Shown here: piece after piece, positions 1 to 8,338 of the stretch
Numbering within the stretch: the first letter of the stretch is position 1
Layout: every line of letters begins with the position of its first letter
NCBI RefSeq assembly: GCF_036346595.1
Contig: NZ_CP107834.1
Location: forward strand, 744,001 to 808,000
Origin: Streptomyces sp. NBC_00525
GTDB lineage: Bacteria > Actinomycetota > Actinomycetes > Streptomycetales > Streptomycetaceae
Length of the DNA stretch: 64,000 bases
Reading direction: 5' to 3'
Translations under genes and position numbers: made by a program
Notes under the pieces: model-generated
The model's database searches: none
What the model was told of the DNA's origin: nothing
The model's input: the letters and a program-made list of their open reading frames with translations, nothing else

Positions 1-1595
1 CCCGGCGACCACTCCCCCGCATTCTGAGCAGCGGCGGCGCTTCGATCACTCGCGGTCGCGAGTTCGCGCGCACGGCCGCCGACAGCGCCACCGACGTACT
101 CCATCCGCTGATCACGCTCACGCGCGGTCTGCGGCTGCTGGCCGGCGCGGGACGGCAGAAATGGGCCGCGACGCCCAAGGACCGGCGTGGTTCCACGCTG
201 TTCCTCGTCGCGGCCTGCGTCCTCGTGGTGGCGCTCGCGCCGTACGGGCCGCTGCTGGCCCTGGTCGCGGTGATGGGCGCCGCCGCCTGGACGGGACGGG
301 ACCGCACCCCCGTCCGGACGGGCCCCGACGAGGCGGAGACCGCCCGGCTGCGGGCCCTGTACGAGGCGCTCGTGCCGTACTTCGCCGCGCCCGAGGACCC
401 CGATCCGCTGTACCGCCGCGGCGGCGAGTGGGAGAAGGTCTTCAGCGACTTCGCGTTCGACGGCGACGGCCGGGTCTCACGGCTCCGGGTCGCCTACCCC
501 GCGTACTTCACCGACAGCGAGCCCGAGTCCCGGTCCCGGATCGAGCAGCTGCTGCACGCCAAGTCCGGACGGGGCCGGGAGTACCACTTCGGCTGGGACG
601 AGGAGGGCAACCGGCTCCTGATGAGCGTGCTCGACGCGCTGCCCACCTCGCTGTCCGCCCAGCGCTTCGTCACCACCCCCGGCGAGACGGTCCTCGGCTT
701 CACGGACGAGGACGCCGTACGCCGCACCGTCCCGGTGAGCGACGGCGCCGGCACCCGCGACGCGCCCGGCGTCGTCTGGCGCACCGGCGCCCGCTCCACC
801 GAACCGCATCTGCTCGTCGCGGGGCAGCCCGGCAGCGGCACCACGACCCTGCTGCGGTCCATCGCCCTGCAGGCCCTCCAGCACGGCGACGTCCTGATCG
901 TCGAGGGCAGCGGCACCGGTGAGTACGCCTGCTTCACCGGGCGCGAGGGCGTTCTGGCCGTCGAGTGCGGACCGGCCGGCGCGCTGTCCACGCTGGAGTG
1001 GGCGGCCAACGAGACGGAGCGCCGGCTGATCGAGGCCAACCGGGCCCGGCAGGCCGGCGACCCGGTCCCCGAGGACTGCCTGCGGCCGCTGTGGATTCTG
1101 CTGGACCGGCCCAGCGCGCTCGCCCGGCCGGCCGGTGACGGCGCGCCCGGCCCGCAGGAACTCCTCCAGATCCCGCTGCGGCACGGCCGGGCGGCCGGCG
1201 TCGTCGTGGTGCTGGCCGAGGCGTTCGACCAGCTCGGCGGCCTCGGCGAGTCCGTCAGGACGCACACCAGGGCGCGGGTGGTCCTGGGCCACTGCTCCGC
1301 CGAGCAGATCGCCTCGGTGCTCGGCACCGGACCGCACACCACCCCGCCGCCGGACGCCCCGCCCGGCCGCGGCTACGCCCGCTTCGGCACCGGCCCGGTC
1401 CTGCGCATCCAGGTCCCGGCCACGCCCGACCCCTACGACGACGCCACCAGCGAGGCGCAGCGCGCGGCGGTGCTGAGCCTGCTGCCCGAGCGGCGCACGG
1501 CGTTCGAGGCGGGGGCGCCGCAGGAGCCGGCCCCGGTCGAGATGGCGGCGGCCGCCGCGCCCGCCGGGGTGGAGGCGGTGGCCTGCGGCGACTGA
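1..1595 (+). CDS. sffA: SffA-like SpoIIIE/FtsK-family membrane ATPase (5' end outside window)
   Basis: Open reading frame that enters from the left edge (codons in frame from base 3) with no start codon before the membrane segments, so the N-terminus lies upstream. Two hydrophobic stretches follow (about 180-285, around LFLVAACVLVVALAP), then a cytoplasmic part with an FtsK/SpoIIIE-like nucleotide-binding fold. The P-loop position reads GQPGSGTTT (822-848), so the usual Walker A lysine is a threonine. The Walker B-like strand reads LWILLDRPS, without the acidic pair. In S. coelicolor the smeA-sffA operon encodes a small membrane protein and an FtsK-like protein that go to sporulation septa. 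I assign SffA from length, topology and the neighbouring gene order, not from an alignment. It converges on the MocR gene, with a hairpin between them. Confidence 0.72.
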   Translation, partial: RRPLPRILSSGGASITRGREFARTAADSATDVLHPLITLTRGLRLLAGAGRQKWAATPKDRRGSTLFLVAACVLVVALAPYGPLLALVAVMGAAAWTGRDRTPVRTGPDEAETARLRALYEALVPYFAAPEDPDPLYRRGGEWEKVFSDFAFDGDGRVSRLRVAYPAYFTDSEPESRSRIEQLLHAKSGRGREYHFGWDEEGNRLLMSVLDALPTSLSAQRFVTTPGETVLGFTDEDAVRRTVPVSDGAGTRDAPGVVWRTGARSTEPHLLVAGQPGSGTTTLLRSIALQALQHGDVLIVEGSGTGEYACFTGREGVLAVECGPAGALSTLEWAANETERRLIEANRARQAGDPVPEDCLRPLWILLDRPSALARPAGDGAPGPQELLQIPLRHGRAAGVVVVLAEAFDQLGGLGESVRTHTRARVVLGHCSAEQIASVLGTGPHTTPPPDAPPGRGYARFGTGPVLRIQVPATPDPYDDATSEAQRAAVLSLLPERRTAFEAGAPQEPAPVEMAAAAAPAGVEAVACGD

Positions 1596-1615
1596 CCCGG
1601 CGGGAACGGCGGACA

Positions 1616-1644
1616 GGAGGGCCCGGTGACGCACCGGGCCCTCC
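1616..1644. terminator. Bidirectional hairpin between convergent sffA and mocR-type gene
   Basis: Perfect 13-bp inverted repeat (1616-1628 with 1632-1644) and a 3-base loop in the short gap between two convergent genes. There is no T-run, as is common for Streptomyces terminators. Confidence 0.7.
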
Positions 1645-1699
1645 CCGCGCATCCGGCCGACCGCGGCCGCCGCGCGCCCCCGCACCCCGGCTCCGGCTC

Positions 1700-3199
1700 T
1701 CAGGCGACGAACGTGCGGGGGGCCTCCGCGCCCGCCCCCGCTCCCGCGCCGACCAGACGGGCGGCCTGGGCGAGCCGCTGGGCCGCCTCGTCCGCCACCG
1801 GGCCGCCCACCGTGAACGGCAGCCGCACGTACCCCTCGAATGCCCCGTCCACGCCGAACCGGGGTCCGGAGGGCACCCGTACGCCGACGCCCTCGCCGGC
1901 CACCGCGAGGCGCGAGCCGGAGAGGCCGCCCGTGCGCACCCAGAGGGTCAGCCCGCCGTCCGGCACCGAGAACTCCCACTCCGGCAGCTCCCGGCGCACC
2001 GCCGCCACCAGCGCGTCGCGGTTGTCGCGGGCCTGTTCGCGGCGCAGCCGGACCGCGTCCTGCCAGCCCCCGGAGCGCATCAGCCAGTTGACCGCGAGCT
2101 GTTCGAGGACGGGGGTGCCCATGTCGGCGTACGCGCGGGCGGCGACCAGGCTGCGGATCACGTCGGGTGCGGCCCGTACCCAGCCGATCCGCATGCCCGC
2201 CCAGAACGCCTTGCTGGCCGAGCCCACGGTCAGGACCGTGCTGCCGGCCGGGTCGAACGCGCAGACCGGGCGCGGCATCTCCAGGTCCTCGTCGAGGTGC
2301 AGTTCGCGCATCGTCTCGTCCACCACCAGGACGGTGCCGGCCGCGCGCGCGGCGTCCACCAGCGCCCGGCGGCGGTCCTCGTCGGCCAGCGCCCCGGTGG
2401 GGTTGTGGAAGTCGGCGACGACATAGCCGAGGCGGGGCGCGGCATCGCGCAGCACCTGGCGCCAGCGGCCCAGGTCCCAGCCGCCGAGCCCCTCCTCCAT
2501 GGCCACCGGCACCAGCCGGGCGCCCGCCTCGCGCATCAGCTGGAGGATGTTGGCGTAGCTCGGGGACTCCACCGCGATCCGCTCGCCGCGCCCGGCGAAG
2601 AGGTGGCAGATGGCGTCGATGGCGCCCATGGCGCCGGTGGTGACCATGATCTGCTCGGGCATGGTGGGGATGCCCTGGGCGGTGTACCGGTCGGCGATCA
2701 TCTGCCGCAGGGCGGGCAGTCCGGCCGGGTAGTCGCCGTGCGTGTGGGCGTACGGCGGAAGCTCCTCCAGGGCGCCCTGGACGGCGCGGGTGAGCCAGGG
2801 CTCGGGGGCCGGCAGCGAGGCGCAGCCCAGGTCGATCATGGAGCCCAGCGCCTCGGGCGGCAGCGGTTCCAGGCCGCGCGCGGGCAGCGGGTTGCCCGCC
2901 GGAACGGCCGTCCAGCTGCCGGCGCCGCGCCGGGACTCCAGGAAGCCCTCGGCGCGCAGCGCCTCGTAGGCGGCGGCGACGGTGGTGCGGCTGACGGAGA
3001 GGGAGAGGGCCAGTTCGCGTTCGGCGGGGAGGCGGGCGGCGACCGCGACCCGGCCCTCCAGGACGAGCAGCCGGATACCGTCGGCGAGGGCGCGGTAGGC
3101 GGGCGGGCGGCGGCTGCCGGGGCCGGCCGGCCGCTGCTGCTGGGCCTGGAGCTGCCGGGCCAACTGGGCCGCCCCCACCGCCGAAGTCCACTGCGCCAT
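1700..3199 (-). CDS. MocR-type regulator (GntR winged helix plus aminotransferase-like domain)
   Basis: 499-residue protein with an N-terminal GntR-type winged helix (RLPAERELALSLSVSRTTV at about residues 60-80). A fold-type I PLP aminotransferase domain follows. The substrate-carboxylate loop ADFHNPTGAL and the PLP lysine motif GSASKAFWAGMRIGW are both present, so PLP binding looks intact. MocR regulators typically sense a PLP adduct or amino compound and control a neighbouring gene. Here the divergent neighbour, about 100 bp away, is a YczE-like membrane protein, a recurrent MocR partner in actinobacteria. The ATG at 3199 is the natural start. The effector is unknown. Confidence 0.9.
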   Translation of the reverse strand: MAQWTSAVGAAQLARQLQAQQQRPAGPGSRRPPAYRALADGIRLLVLEGRVAVAARLPAERELALSLSVSRTTVAAAYEALRAEGFLESRRGAGSWTAVPAGNPLPARGLEPLPPEALGSMIDLGCASLPAPEPWLTRAVQGALEELPPYAHTHGDYPAGLPALRQMIADRYTAQGIPTMPEQIMVTTGAMGAIDAICHLFAGRGERIAVESPSYANILQLMREAGARLVPVAMEEGLGGWDLGRWRQVLRDAAPRLGYVVADFHNPTGALADEDRRRALVDAARAAGTVLVVDETMRELHLDEDLEMPRPVCAFDPAGSTVLTVGSASKAFWAGMRIGWVRAAPDVIRSLVAARAYADMGTPVLEQLAVNWLMRSGGWQDAVRLRREQARDNRDALVAAVRRELPEWEFSVPDGGLTLWVRTGGLSGSRLAVAGEGVGVRVPSGPRFGVDGAFEGYVRLPFTVGGPVADEAAQRLAQAARLVGAGAGAGAEAPRTFVA

Positions 3200-3205
3200 G
3201 AGAAT

Positions 3206-3277
3206 CAGTCCACCTTCCTTGAATTGGCCATGGTTGGTGGCCGATCACCTGCCACAGAGTGACATGGAGCAGTCCAC
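3206..3277. promoter_or_regulatory. Candidate MocR operator region (direct and inverted repeats)
   Basis: The divergent gap holds two copies of CAGTCCAC (3206-3213 and 3270-3277, 64 bp apart) and an inverted repeat GGCCA-N7-TGGCC (3226-3242). MocR proteins often bind paired direct repeats, so these are the natural candidates. No footprint evidence can be seen from sequence alone. Confidence 0.4.
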
Positions 3278-3300
3278 AACCACCACTCCAGGGGGACCCC

Positions 3301-3963
3301 TTGTCCGAGACCGCCGTTCCGCAGGGGGCGCACCTCGTCCGACGGCTGGTCCAGCTGTACGCGGGGCTCGCCCTGTACGGGGCCAGTTCGGCGCTGCTGG
3401 TCGTCGCCGGTCTCGGTCTGGAGCCGTGGGGCGTGCTGCACCAGGGGCTCGCGGAGCTGACCGGCATCAGCATCGGCGTGGTGTCGATCATCATCGGCGC
3501 GATCGTGCTGCTGCTGTGGATACCGCTGCGCCAGCGGCCGGGTCTCGGCACGGTCTCCAACGTGTTCGCGGTGGGGCTCGCGATGGACGCGACGCTGGCG
3601 CTCGTCCCGGAGGCGCACGGTCTCGCGGTGCGGGCCGGGGTGATGGCGGCGGGGATCGTCCTGAACGGGGTGGCGACGGGCCTGTACATCAGCGCCCGGT
3701 TCGGGCCGGGCCCCCGCGACGGCCTGATGACCGGGATGCACCGGCGGACCGGCCGGTCGATCCGGCTGGTGCGCACGGCGCTGGAGGTGGCGGTCGTGGT
3801 CAGCGGGTTCCTGCTCGGCGGTTCGGTGGGGGCGGGCACGGTCCTGTACGCCCTGGCCATCGGCCCGCTCGCGCAGGTCTTCCTCCGTGTCTTCGCGATC
3901 CCGGAGCAGGGCTCCCCCGCGGCCGCCGGCTCCGGGCGCCGGCGGTCCATACTGCGTCGGTGA
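3301..3963 (+). CDS. YczE/YyaS/YitT-family integral membrane protein
   Basis: About 220-residue hydrophobic protein with five or so membrane helices and the YczE-type glycine-rich loops (GLEPWGVLHQGL near the N-terminus and FGPGPRDGLMTGM in the middle). The role of this family is poorly defined: it is a membrane protein often paired with MocR regulators. I choose the TTG at 3301 because a purine-rich site (AGGGGGA, 3290-3296) sits just upstream. A GTG at 3259 in the same frame would add 14 residues and has no obvious ribosome site. The stop codon overlaps the next start by the bases GTGA, so translation is probably coupled to the phosphodiesterase. Confidence 0.8.
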   Translation: MSETAVPQGAHLVRRLVQLYAGLALYGASSALLVVAGLGLEPWGVLHQGLAELTGISIGVVSIIIGAIVLLLWIPLRQRPGLGTVSNVFAVGLAMDATLALVPEAHGLAVRAGVMAAGIVLNGVATGLYISARFGPGPRDGLMTGMHRRTGRSIRLVRTALEVAVVVSGFLLGGSVGAGTVLYALAIGPLAQVFLRVFAIPEQGSPAAAGSGRRRSILRR

Positions 3964-4724
3964 CTTCCGAACGCCACCCCTACCTGGACCATCCCGCTCC
4001 GCTCGCCTTCGCCCACCGGGGCGGCGCGGCGGACGGCATCGAGAACACGGCGGCCGCCTTCCGCCGGGCCGCCGACGCCGGGTACCGCTACTTCGAGACC
4101 GATGTGCACACCTCGGCGGACGGCCGCCTGGTGGCCTTCCACGACGCCACGCTGGACCGGGTGACGGACGCCCGGGGCCGGCTGGCGGAGCTGCCGTGGA
4201 GCGAGATACGGCGGGCCCGGGTCGGCGGGCGCGAGCCGCTGCCGCTGTTCGAGGAGCTGCTGGAGGCGTTTCCGCAGGCCCGGTGGAACGTGGACGTCAA
4301 GGCGGAGGCCGCTCTGGAGCCGCTGCTGGCGCTGATCCGGGCGACGGACTCCTGGGACCGGGTGTGCGTCGGCTCGTTCTCGGAGGCGCGGGTCGCCCGG
4401 GCCCAGCGGCTGGCCGGGCCGCGCCTGGCCACCTCGTACGGGGTGCGCGGGGTCCTCGGGCTGCGGCTGCGCTCGTACGGAATCCCGGCGGCGCTGCGGT
4501 CCGGGGCGGTGTGCGCGCAGGTGCCGGAGCGCCAGAACGGCATCCGGGTGGTGGACCGGCGCTTCGTGCGGGAGGCCCATGCGCGGGGGCTCCAGGTGCA
4601 TGTGTGGACGGTGAACGAACCGGAACGGATGGCCGCGCTCCTGGACCTCGGTGTGGATGGCATCATGACCGATCACATCGGGACGCTGCGCACGGTGCTG
4701 AGCGAGCGGGGGGCCTGGGTCTGA
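3960..4724 (+). CDS. Glycerophosphodiester phosphodiesterase (GDPD family)
   Basis: 254-residue cytoplasmic GDPD TIM barrel. It should hydrolyse glycerophosphodiesters to glycerol-3-phosphate and the free alcohol. The N-terminal catalytic signature FAHRGGAADGIENT is present, followed by FETDVHTSADGRLVAFHD with the metal-binding E-x-D pair and second catalytic His. The C-terminal VHVWTVNEPERM and GVDGIMTDH barrel strands are typical. There is no signal peptide. The GTG start at 3960 overlaps the preceding stop, which fits an operon with the YczE-like gene. Confidence 0.92.
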   Translation: MTSERHPYLDHPAPLAFAHRGGAADGIENTAAAFRRAADAGYRYFETDVHTSADGRLVAFHDATLDRVTDARGRLAELPWSEIRRARVGGREPLPLFEELLEAFPQARWNVDVKAEAALEPLLALIRATDSWDRVCVGSFSEARVARAQRLAGPRLATSYGVRGVLGLRLRSYGIPAALRSGAVCAQVPERQNGIRVVDRRFVREAHARGLQVHVWTVNEPERMAALLDLGVDGIMTDHIGTLRTVLSERGAWV

Positions 4725-4769
4725 CCCGCCGGCCGCCGCCGTTCGCACGGGGACATTCCAGGGGGCACC

Positions 4770-6146
4770 ATGACGGCCGGGACCGCAGACACCACCGAGC
4801 CGGCCGACGGTACGTCCGGCCGGGACGACGCGGCCGGGCGGCGCCGGGAGCAGCGCGGCTGGTACTTCTACGACTTCGCGTGCTCCGTCTACTCCACGAG
4901 CGTCCTCACGGTGTTCCTGGGCCCGTATCTGACGTCGGTCGCGAAGGCGGCGGCGGACGCGGACGGTTTCGTGCACCCGCTGGGCATCCCGGTCCGCGCC
5001 GGGTCGCTGTTCGCCTACTCGGTGTCCGCCTCGCTCGTCCTGGCGATCGTCCTGATGCCCGTGGTGGGCGCGGCGGCCGACCGTACGGGGCGCAAGAAGC
5101 CGCTGCTCGCGGTGGCGGCGTACACCGGGGCGGCCGCGACGGCGGCGATGTTCTTCCTGGACGGCCACCGCTATCTGCTCGGGGCCTTCCTGCTCATCGT
5201 GGCGAATGCCGCGACGGCGGTGGCGATGATGCTCTACAACGCCTATCTGCCGCAGATCGCGGAGCCCGACGAGCGCGACGACGTCTCCTCGCGGGGCTGG
5301 GCGTTCGGCTACACCTCCGGGGCGCTGGTCCTCGTCCTCAACCTGGTGCTGTACTCGGGCCACGACTCCTTCGGCCTCTCCGAGTCCGAGGCGGTCCGGA
5401 TCTGCCTGGCGTCGGCGGGTGTGTGGTGGGGCGTGTTCACGGTGATCCCGCTGCGCCGGCTGCGCGACCGGAAGGTGGCGGCCGGGGGCCGGGGCGCGCC
5501 GGTGGGCTCGGGGTGGCGGCAGTTGCGGGCCACGCTGGCCGATATGCGGCGCCATCCGCTGACCCTGTCCTTCCTGCTCGCGTACCTGGTGTACAACGAC
5601 GGCGTGCAGACGGTGATCTCGCAGGCGTCGGTGTACGGCTCCGAGGAACTGGGCCTGGGCCAGACGACGCTGATCACGGCGGTGCTGCTGGTGCAGGTGC
5701 TGGCGGTGGCCGGGGCGCTGGCGATGGGGCGGCTGGCCCGGGTGTACGGCGCGAAGCGCACGATCCTGGGCTCGCTGGTGGTGTGGACGCTGATCCTGGT
5801 CGCCGGGTACTTCCTGCCGGCCGGTTCGCCGGCCTTCTTCTATGTGCTGGCGGCGGCGATCGGACTGGTGCTGGGCGGGAGCCAGGCGCTGTCGCGGTCG
5901 CTGTTCTCGCATCTGGTGCCGCGCGGCAAGGAGGCCGAGTACTTCTCGGCGTACGAGATGAGCGACCGGGGGCTGAGCTGGCTGGGGCCCCTGGTGTTCG
6001 GTCTCGCCTACCAGCTGACCGGCAGCTACCGGGACGCGATCATCTCGCTGGTGGTGTTCTTCGTGGTCGGTTCAGTGCTGCTCGCGCGGGTTCCGCTGGA
6101 GCGTGCGGTGGCTGCGGCGGGAAACCCCGTACCCGAGCGGATTTAG
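4770..6146 (+). CDS. MFS transporter, UMF1/Atg22-like
   Basis: 458-residue polytopic membrane protein with about 12 predicted helices and a charged N-terminal tail of about 30 residues. The sequence RGWYFYDFACSVYSTSVLTVF at its beginning and the loop DRTGRKKPLLA are typical of the UMF1 (Vba/Atg22-like) branch of MFS permeases. Several such bacterial proteins are annotated as amino-acid or vacuolar-type effluxers, but the substrate here is unknown. The start ATG has GGGGGC eight bases upstream. It follows the phosphodiesterase by 45 bp on the same strand. Confidence 0.85.
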   Translation: MTAGTADTTEPADGTSGRDDAAGRRREQRGWYFYDFACSVYSTSVLTVFLGPYLTSVAKAAADADGFVHPLGIPVRAGSLFAYSVSASLVLAIVLMPVVGAAADRTGRKKPLLAVAAYTGAAATAAMFFLDGHRYLLGAFLLIVANAATAVAMMLYNAYLPQIAEPDERDDVSSRGWAFGYTSGALVLVLNLVLYSGHDSFGLSESEAVRICLASAGVWWGVFTVIPLRRLRDRKVAAGGRGAPVGSGWRQLRATLADMRRHPLTLSFLLAYLVYNDGVQTVISQASVYGSEELGLGQTTLITAVLLVQVLAVAGALAMGRLARVYGAKRTILGSLVVWTLILVAGYFLPAGSPAFFYVLAAAIGLVLGGSQALSRSLFSHLVPRGKEAEYFSAYEMSDRGLSWLGPLVFGLAYQLTGSYRDAIISLVVFFVVGSVLLARVPLERAVAAAGNPVPERI

Positions 6147-6333
6147 ACGTTGAAGTGAAAGGCCGGTAGTGTACGCCTTTGGCCTGCCCCGGATGACCGT
6201 TGCTTCGAACGGAAGCCACCGAATCGTTGGGTGACATCCTCCGTCAAATGTGACAAACCGGGTAAGGGCGGGTACTTGAACCCTGGGAAACCTGAAAATC
6301 AGCGGCACGACGGGCGACGCATGACCGGTAACG

Positions 6334-6359
6334 GGAATCTTTGCCGGCGACCGGACGTT
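6334..6359 (+). promoter_or_regulatory. SigR-type promoter of rbpA
   Basis: GGAAT (6334-6338), exactly 18 bases, then GTT (6357-6359). This matches the thiol-stress sigma factor SigR consensus (GGAAT-N18-GTT). It lies about 60 bp upstream of rbpA, which is an established SigR target in S. coelicolor. Confidence 0.85.
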
Positions 6360-6421
6360 GACCGATTTGACGACGACAGCGACACCTGTCCTGTGGGCGA
6401 CCAGCCCGGGAGGCACGATTC

Positions 6422-6796
6422 ATGAGTGAGCGAGCTCTCCGCGGCACGCGACTCGTGGTTACCAGCTACGAGACGGACCGCGGCATCGATCTGGCCCCGC
6501 GCCAGGCGGTGGAGTACGCATGCCAGAACGGACATCGATTCGAGATGCCGTTCTCGGTTGAGGCGGAAATTCCGCCGGAGTGGGAGTGCAAGGCGTGTGG
6601 CGCCCAGGCACTCCTGGTGGACGGGGACGGCCCCGAGGAGAAGAAGGGCAAGCCTGCGCGTACGCACTGGGACATGCTCATGGAGCGGCGCACGCGTGAG
6701 GAGCTGGAGGAGGTGCTGGCCGAGCGGCTGGCCGTCCTTCGCTCCGGGGCGATGAACATCGCCGTGCACCCCCGGGACAGCAGGAAGTCTGCTTGA
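6422..6796 (+). CDS. rbpA: RNA polymerase-binding protein RbpA
   Basis: 124 residues, the usual length. RbpA binds RNA polymerase holoenzyme carrying principal sigma factors and stabilises open complexes; it is actinobacteria-specific. The zinc ligands known for the S. coelicolor protein are all present at C34, H38, C56 and C59 (YACQNGH and WECKACG). They are followed by a basic linker (EEKKGKPAR) and the C-terminal sigma-interacting segment THWDMLMERRTREELEEVL. It is a single-gene transcription unit with a SigR promoter upstream and a 23-bp perfect hairpin just downstream. Confidence 0.97.
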   Translation: MSERALRGTRLVVTSYETDRGIDLAPRQAVEYACQNGHRFEMPFSVEAEIPPEWECKACGAQALLVDGDGPEEKKGKPARTHWDMLMERRTREELEEVLAERLAVLRSGAMNIAVHPRDSRKSA

Positions 6797-6818
6797 CCGG
6801 GTAGGTACGGCACGGCGA

Positions 6819-6869
6819 CAGAACCGCGGGCCGCGACACACGCACTGTGTGTCGCGGCCCGCGGTTCTG
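6819..6869. terminator. Very long perfect hairpin after rbpA
   Basis: Perfect 23-bp stem (6819-6841 with 6847-6869) and a 5-base loop, between convergent rbpA and the fxsA-like gene. Very likely a bidirectional terminator. Confidence 0.88.
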
Positions 6870-6924
6870 TGCTGCTACGGCCGGGGGTTCCGTGCCGCTT
6901 CGGCCGGGACGGGCCCGGCGCCGC

Positions 6925-7509
6925 TCACGGTGCCAGCGGGGGGCGCGGCTCGTCGTCGGGGCCGGGGCGGGGCGGCTCGTCGCGGATGACCTCGCCCTGG
7001 ACGACCTTGCCGTCCGGGCGGTGGATACGGGCCTGCTGGAAGGCGTCCGAGAACCCGCCGGGGGTGGCGTTGCGCATGCGCCGGTCCAGGGAGCGTTCCG
7101 CGTACCGGCTGAGGGCCGTGCGGACGGGCGGCACCAGGAGCAGCAGCCCGGCCACGTCCGAGAGCGGTCCCGGAATCATGATCAGCAGTCCGCCGAGCAT
7201 CAGGAAGCCGTTGCCCCGGCCGCTCTCCGGGGCGGTGGGGGCGGAGCCGTCCGCGCCCGGCTGTCCGGGCATCCGCTGGAGCGTCTCGGTGAGGTTGGCG
7301 AAGGCGCGGCGGCCGGCCCGCTTGATCACGGCGCCGCCGAAGACGATCCCGGCGGCCAGCAGGATCACGACGGCCAGTCCGCCGGCGGCGTCGGCCACCA
7401 GGATCAGCAGCCAGATCTCCAGCACCGCCCAGGCGGCGACGGCGAGGGGTACGAAGGTCCGGGCGCGCGAGCGCCTGCGGGCGGTCGGAGGCGGTGTGCC
7501 GGTCGTCAT
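6925..7509 (-). CDS. fxsA: FxsA-family membrane protein
   Basis: 194-residue protein with a cytoplasmic basic N-terminus (TARRRSRARTF). Two close membrane segments follow (VPLAVAAWAVLEIWLLILV and GGLAVVILLAAGIVFGGAV), then a third near GFLMLGGLLIMIPGPLSDV. The C-terminal soluble tail contains the motif RTALSRYAERSLDRRM. This is the FxsA layout; E. coli FxsA affects phage T7 exclusion by F, but its function in Streptomyces is unknown. I take the ATG at 7509. In-frame sequence further upstream is low-complexity and overlaps the neighbouring ppm1 gene. Confidence 0.85.
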   Translation of the reverse strand: MTTGTPPPTARRRSRARTFVPLAVAAWAVLEIWLLILVADAAGGLAVVILLAAGIVFGGAVIKRAGRRAFANLTETLQRMPGQPGADGSAPTAPESGRGNGFLMLGGLLIMIPGPLSDVAGLLLLVPPVRTALSRYAERSLDRRMRNATPGGFSDAFQQARIHRPDGKVVQGEVIRDEPPRPGPDDEPRPPLAP

Positions 7510-7570
7510 GCCCCCAGTGTGCCTGGCGCCGCGTCCGTACGCCGTAAGGGGGTGACCGGCGGACCCGGGC

Positions 7571-8338
7571 TCAGGGGGTGCGGCGGCCCAGCACCTTGTT
7601 GGTGCGGGTGGTGACACCCCAGGCGGTGACGCGCCACAGCGCCTCGACGAGGATGTCCCGGCTCATCTTGGAGTCGCCGATCTCGCGGTCCACGAAGGTG
7701 ATCGGCACCTCGACGACGTGGAAACCGGCCTCGACCGCGCGGCGGGCCAGGTCGACCTGGAAGCAGTAGCCCTGCGAGGCGACCTCGTCCAGGCCGATGC
7801 CCTTGAGGGTCTCGGTGCGGAAGGCGCGGTAGCCGCCGGTGACGTCGCGGGTGCGCAGGCCGAGCATGAGCCGGGAGTAGGTGCTGCCGCCGCGCGAGAT
7901 GAACTCGCGGGACTTGGGCCAGTTCACCACCCGGCCGCCGGGCACCCAGCGGGAGCCCAGGACCAGGTCCGCGCCCTTGAGCGCGGTGAGCAGCCGGGGC
8001 AGTTCCTCGGGCTGGTGGGAGCCGTCCGCGTCCATCTCGACGAGGACGCCGTAGTCGTGCTCCATGCCCCAGCGGAAACCGGCGAGGTAGGCGGCGCCGA
8101 GCCCCTCCTTGCCCTTGCGGTGCAGGACATGCACCTGGTCGTCGGCGGCGGCCAGTTCGTCGGCGAGCTTGCCGGTGCCGTCGGGGCTGTTGTCGTCGGC
8201 GACCAGCACATGGGCCTCCGGCACGGCGGCGCGCACCCGGCTCACGATCGGCTTGATGTTCTCGGCCTCGTTGTAGGTCGGGATGATCACCAAGACACTG
8301 CCGAGCGGACCGAATTGCCGCTGACCGCCGTCGTTCAC
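7571..8338 (-). CDS. ppm1: Polyprenol-phosphate mannosyltransferase (GT2)
   Basis: 255-residue family 2 glycosyltransferase without membrane anchor. It transfers mannose from GDP-mannose to polyprenyl phosphate, making the donor for protein O-mannosylation and cell-envelope mannosides. The GT2 motifs are VIIPTYNEAENI, the nucleotide-binding VADDNSPDGTG, EMDADGSHQP in place of the DXD, and the C-terminal VEVPITFVDREIGDSKM. Mycobacterial Ppm1 is fused to an apolipoprotein N-acyltransferase. This protein is the stand-alone catalytic domain, as in S. coelicolor. The GTG start has GAGGGG about ten bases upstream. Confidence 0.93.
   Translation of the reverse strand: MNDGGQRQFGPLGSVLVIIPTYNEAENIKPIVSRVRAAVPEAHVLVADDNSPDGTGKLADELAAADDQVHVLHRKGKEGLGAAYLAGFRWGMEHDYGVLVEMDADGSHQPEELPRLLTALKGADLVLGSRWVPGGRVVNWPKSREFISRGGSTYSRLMLGLRTRDVTGGYRAFRTETLKGIGLDEVASQGYCFQVDLARRAVEAGFHVVEVPITFVDREIGDSKMSRDILVEALWRVTAWGVTTRTNKVLGRRTP

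Noticed and set aside
477..5912. Very long minus-strand open frame (1811 codons)
   Set aside because: It lies opposite several clear genes, has arginine/proline/histidine-rich low-complexity translation and arises from GC-rich third positions. It is a shadow.
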